From assembly GCA_003235605.1 (NCBI GenBank), contig QJVU01000400.1, positions 1 through 9,361 on the forward strand: DNA of 9,361 bases, read 5' to 3'. Below are positions 7,179 to 9,361 of this stretch, piece after piece. Within the stretch, counting starts at the first letter, position 1. The number at the start of each line of letters is the position of its first letter. This DNA is from Planctomycetota bacterium (GTDB lineage: Bacteria > Planctomycetota > UBA1135 > UBA2386). The translations under genes were made by a program, and so were the position numbers. The notes beneath the pieces were generated by a model. It was given only the letters and a program-made list of their open reading frames with translations. It searched no databases and was not told the DNA's origin.

Positions 7179-9361
7179 TCAGGGCTGGATCGTGATCGTG
7201 AGCGCGTCGCTCGCGGAGACACCCGTCGGTGGGCAGGGCGATGGCGTGCCCGGGCCGCCCCAGAGGAACTGCGCGTTCAGCCGCAGGTTGATCAGGCTCG
7301 CGTCGTTGGGGATCGGCAGCGCGAATTGGGCGCCGCCGATCGCGTCGCTTCGCGCCGGTGCGACGAGGAACCACGGTCCGGTGGGATCGACCCAGATGCC
7401 TGCACCGAGGAGGACCACGGGCGAGGCCAGGGCGCGACCGGCCAGCCCGAGTAACCCGTTGGCGTTCACCGGCCCGTTCCCGCAGGTCAGCGCGAACTTC
7501 GAGTTCCCGATCCTCGGCATCGACGTGACGGACATCGCGAGCGGTCCCGTGCATCCGGGCGACGACCTTCCGTAGCGCACGACGCCGGTGGGCAGCAGGT
7601 CGAAGTGCGTGACGAAGCCGTCGTTGTTGCTGTTGTAGGTCGTGTCGTAGGCGCCCGACGTCGTCGGGAAGGTACTGGACGCCGTGCCACCGACGACGAC
7701 AACTCCGCCCCGCGGGTCGAGTGCGACGGCGTGTGCGTCGTCGCTGGCGGTGCCTCCGAGATACGAAGAGTACTCGAGATCCGCGCCGTTGGCCGAGACC
7801 CGGGCGATGAAGCTGTCGGTCTGGCCGCCACCGGCATAGGTGGAGTCGTACGTGCCGCGGGTGACGGGGAAGGTCGTCGAGTTGGTCACGCCCGCGACGA
7901 TCGCGGCGCCTCGCCCATCGAGCGCGACGGACGCGCCCGAGTCGGTGCCCGCTCCGCCGAGGAAGGTCGCCCAGACCAGCTGTGCCACACCCGTCCTGCT
8001 CGGGTCGATCCGCGCGACGAACACATCGTCGTTGCCGTTGTGGCTGGTGTCGAACGCGCCGGTCGTGGCGGGGAAGGCCGCCGACGACGTCACACCGACG
8101 ACGGTCACCGTGCCCCGAGCGTCGGTTGCGAGCCCACGGGCCCACTCGACGTTCGTTCCGCCGAGGAAGGTCGACCAGACCAGCTGTTTCTGTCCGGTCT
8201 GGCTCGGGTCGAAGCGGGCCACGAAGGCGTCGTAGCCACCATGGAACGTGGTGTCGTAGGCGCCGGTGGTGGTCGGGAAGCCGGCGGCGGCGCGCCCGGC
8301 GACGGTCACCACGCCCTTCGCATCCACCGCGATCGCGTGGGCCGAGTCGTAGTTGCCGCCGCCGAGGAACGTCGACCAGCGGAGCTGGGCACTCCCGGTC
8401 CTGGCGGGATCGATCCGGGCGACGAAGGCGTCCCTTGCACCGTTGAAGCTCGTGTCGTAGGCGCCGCCGGTCGTGGGGAAGAGGCTGGAGGTGGTGAAGC
8501 CGGCGACGTTGACCACACCCTGGGCGTCGACGGCCAGCGCCTCCGGTGTTCCGGGACCCAGGTAGGTCGACCAGACCAGCTGGACCGCTCCGGTCTTGCC
8601 GGGGTCGAACCGGGCCACGAACCCGGTCCCGGCGCCGAGGTAGTTCGACTTCACGGGGAAGTCCGTCGAGGCGGTTCCTCCCACCAGCGTGACCACACCG
8701 GCCGGGTCCACCGTCACGTCGTTGGCCTGATCGTTCGCGGAGCCCCCGAGGTAGGTGCACCACAAGACCTTCGAGCCGTCGGCGGAGAGTCGGGCGACGT
8801 AGGCATCGCGGCCACCGTTGGTGACGGTGTCGTACGCGCCGGTGGAAACCGGGAAGTTTCCCGACGAAGTGACTCCCGCGACGGTGACCGTTCCCTGGGC
8901 GTCGACCGCGACCGCATCGGCGACGTCGAGCGAGGTCCCTCCGAGGAAGGTCGACCACCAAAGACCCGGGTCGATGCACAGCGAGTATCCCGCGCGGCGT
9001 TCGGGTGCCGTGAAGCCGAACCGGTTCCCGCCGCGAAGGCTGTAGCGGCATGCGATCGGTGACCGTTGCCCGGATGGCCCCGCTTCCCAACTCGACGGCA
9101 CCGGCATCCGCACGGGACCGAGCGCGGTCTCGAGCACGAGTGCGCCGCCGTCGTCCACGTGCATGCCCGTTGTCCCCTCGACGGCGACCTCGACCTCGTC
9201 GAGCGGGGCGTCCGGGGTCAGCAGCAGATCGAACTCGAAGTGTCCGTCCTGTCCCCGGGTGAGCAGGTCGACCCCCGGACGGACGTTCCGGTAGCGGACA
9301 CTGCCGTAGAGGGGCACGTTCGAACACCACGACCGCGGGTCGCTGCCGAGGAAGTAGTGGT
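7179..9361 (-). CDS. SBBP seven-bladed beta-propeller protein, N-terminus outside window
   Basis: The frame stays open to the right edge, so the start lies outside; the GTG at 9317 is internal. The first visible residues, 'HYFLGSDPRSWCSNVPLYGS' then 'VRYRNVRPGVDLL' and 'FEFDLLLTPDA', are the N-terminal domain that typically precedes SBBP repeats ('yflG.dp..W..nVp.Y..V.Y..vyPGiDl'). Seven SBBP units follow (visible residues about 134-592), each with 'WsTfLGG', 'aVDaqGtVtVaG.T.S..FP', 'GAYDTt.nGg.DafVaR.dp' at a 62-68-residue period. This is the size of a seven-bladed propeller. The third blade lacks about six residues in the LGG loop. Residues about 600-726 form a tail ending 'SASDALTITIQP', similar in layout to the other tails here (two-Cys segment, 'LPIPNDASL', 'NAQFLW'). 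Sampled lines are about 72% GC, clearly above the left-hand genes. The protein is presumably exported by a signal peptide beyond the edge; ligand unknown. Confidence 0.92.
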   Translation of the reverse strand, partial: HYFLGSDPRSWCSNVPLYGSVRYRNVRPGVDLLTRGQDGHFEFDLLLTPDAPLDEVEVAVEGTTGMHVDDGGALVLETALGPVRMPVPSSWEAGPSGQRSPIACRYSLRGGNRFGFTAPERRAGYSLCIDPGLWWSTFLGGTSLDVADAVAVDAQGTVTVAGVTSSGNFPVSTGAYDTVTNGGRDAYVARLSADGSKVLWCTYLGGSANDQANDVTVDPAGVVTLVGGTASTDFPVKSNYLGAGTGFVARFDPGKTGAVQLVWSTYLGPGTPEALAVDAQGVVNVAGFTTSSLFPTTGGAYDTSFNGARDAFVARIDPARTGSAQLRWSTFLGGGNYDSAHAIAVDAKGVVTVAGRAAAGFPTTTGAYDTTFHGGYDAFVARFDPSQTGQKQLVWSTFLGGTNVEWARGLATDARGTVTVVGVTSSAAFPATTGAFDTSHNGNDDVFVARIDPSRTGVAQLVWATFLGGAGTDSGASVALDGRGAAIVAGVTNSTTFPVTRGTYDSTYAGGGQTDSFIARVSANGADLEYSSYLGGTASDDAHAVALDPRGGVVVVGGTASSTFPTTSGAYDTTYNSNNDGFVTHFDLLPTGVVRYGRSSPGCTGPLAMSVTSMPRIGNSKFALTCGNGPVNANGLLGLAGRALASPVVLLGAGIWVDPTGPWFLVAPARSDAIGGAQFALPIPNDASLINLRLNAQFLWGGPGTPSPCPPTGVSASDALTITIQP
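7584..8957 (-). repeat. Seven SBBP coding repeats (about 195-204 bp each)
   Basis: Units start at the WSTFLGG-type strand, near minus-strand positions 8957, 8762, 8570, 8378, 8177, 7973 and 7772. DNA-level similarity is high: the string GTCGACCAGACCAGCTG recurs at two linkers and with one mismatch at a third. Repeats this similar can drive in-frame blade loss or gain. Confidence 0.8.

Noticed and set aside
7129..9330. Second long minus-strand open frame (733 codons) and a 485-codon plus-strand frame over the SBBP gene
   Set aside because: Both are Arg/Gly-rich shadow frames of a GC-rich repeat gene, whereas the frame ending at 7179 contains seven SBBP units and a proper tail.

Overview
The window reads as bacterial DNA from a high-GC organism. 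It is most likely a member of the Planctomycetota (the marine lineage rich in large secreted repeat proteins). This rests on four long secreted-type proteins. Three carry different repeat families (ELWxxDGT, kelch-like, SBBP beta-propeller), and all four seem to carry related C-terminal beta-rich regions ending in patterns such as 'iPn..l.g..l..Q......SN.v.l'. That combination is familiar from this phylum, but the assignment is inference from protein style and not from a marker gene. No rRNA, tRNA, CRISPR array or complete mobile element was seen.

Layout: (1) 1-2628, plus strand, the 3' part of an ELWxxDGT-repeat protein that enters from the left edge. (2) 2630-2682, a strong imperfect hairpin between convergent genes. 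(3) 2752-3822, minus strand, a secreted protein of unknown function with a clear signal peptide and ribosome binding site. (4) 3823-4704, a divergent intergenic stretch of about 880 bp with no supportable gene. (5) 4705-6069, plus strand, a secreted six-bladed kelch-like propeller. (6) About 6122-6973, minus strand, a lower-GC slice of a herA-nurA operon: the C-terminal part of a HerA-type ATPase (with a 1-nt frameshift) followed two bases later by the N-terminal third of a NurA-type nuclease. Both outer ends are missing. (7) 7011-7058, two hairpins built from the same CCGAAT/ATTCGG motif. (8) 7179 to the right edge, minus strand, an SBBP beta-propeller protein with seven blades whose N-terminus lies outside the window.

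The secreted proteins are separate transcription units in convergent or divergent arrangement and probably act outside the cytoplasm as binding, adhesive or structural proteins; none shows a catalytic motif. The herA-nurA piece is unrelated in function (DNA end processing, also found in phage-defence loci) and is too incomplete to work. Base composition falls into three blocks in sampled lines: about 60-65% GC on the left, 45-57% in the herA-nurA slice, and about 72% in the SBBP gene. The region is therefore either a real decayed insertion or an assembly join, and this should be settled before any biological reading. I do not see an intact new system here. The most notable items are the herA-nurA remnant with its sharp borders and the related tail region on otherwise unrelated exported proteins.
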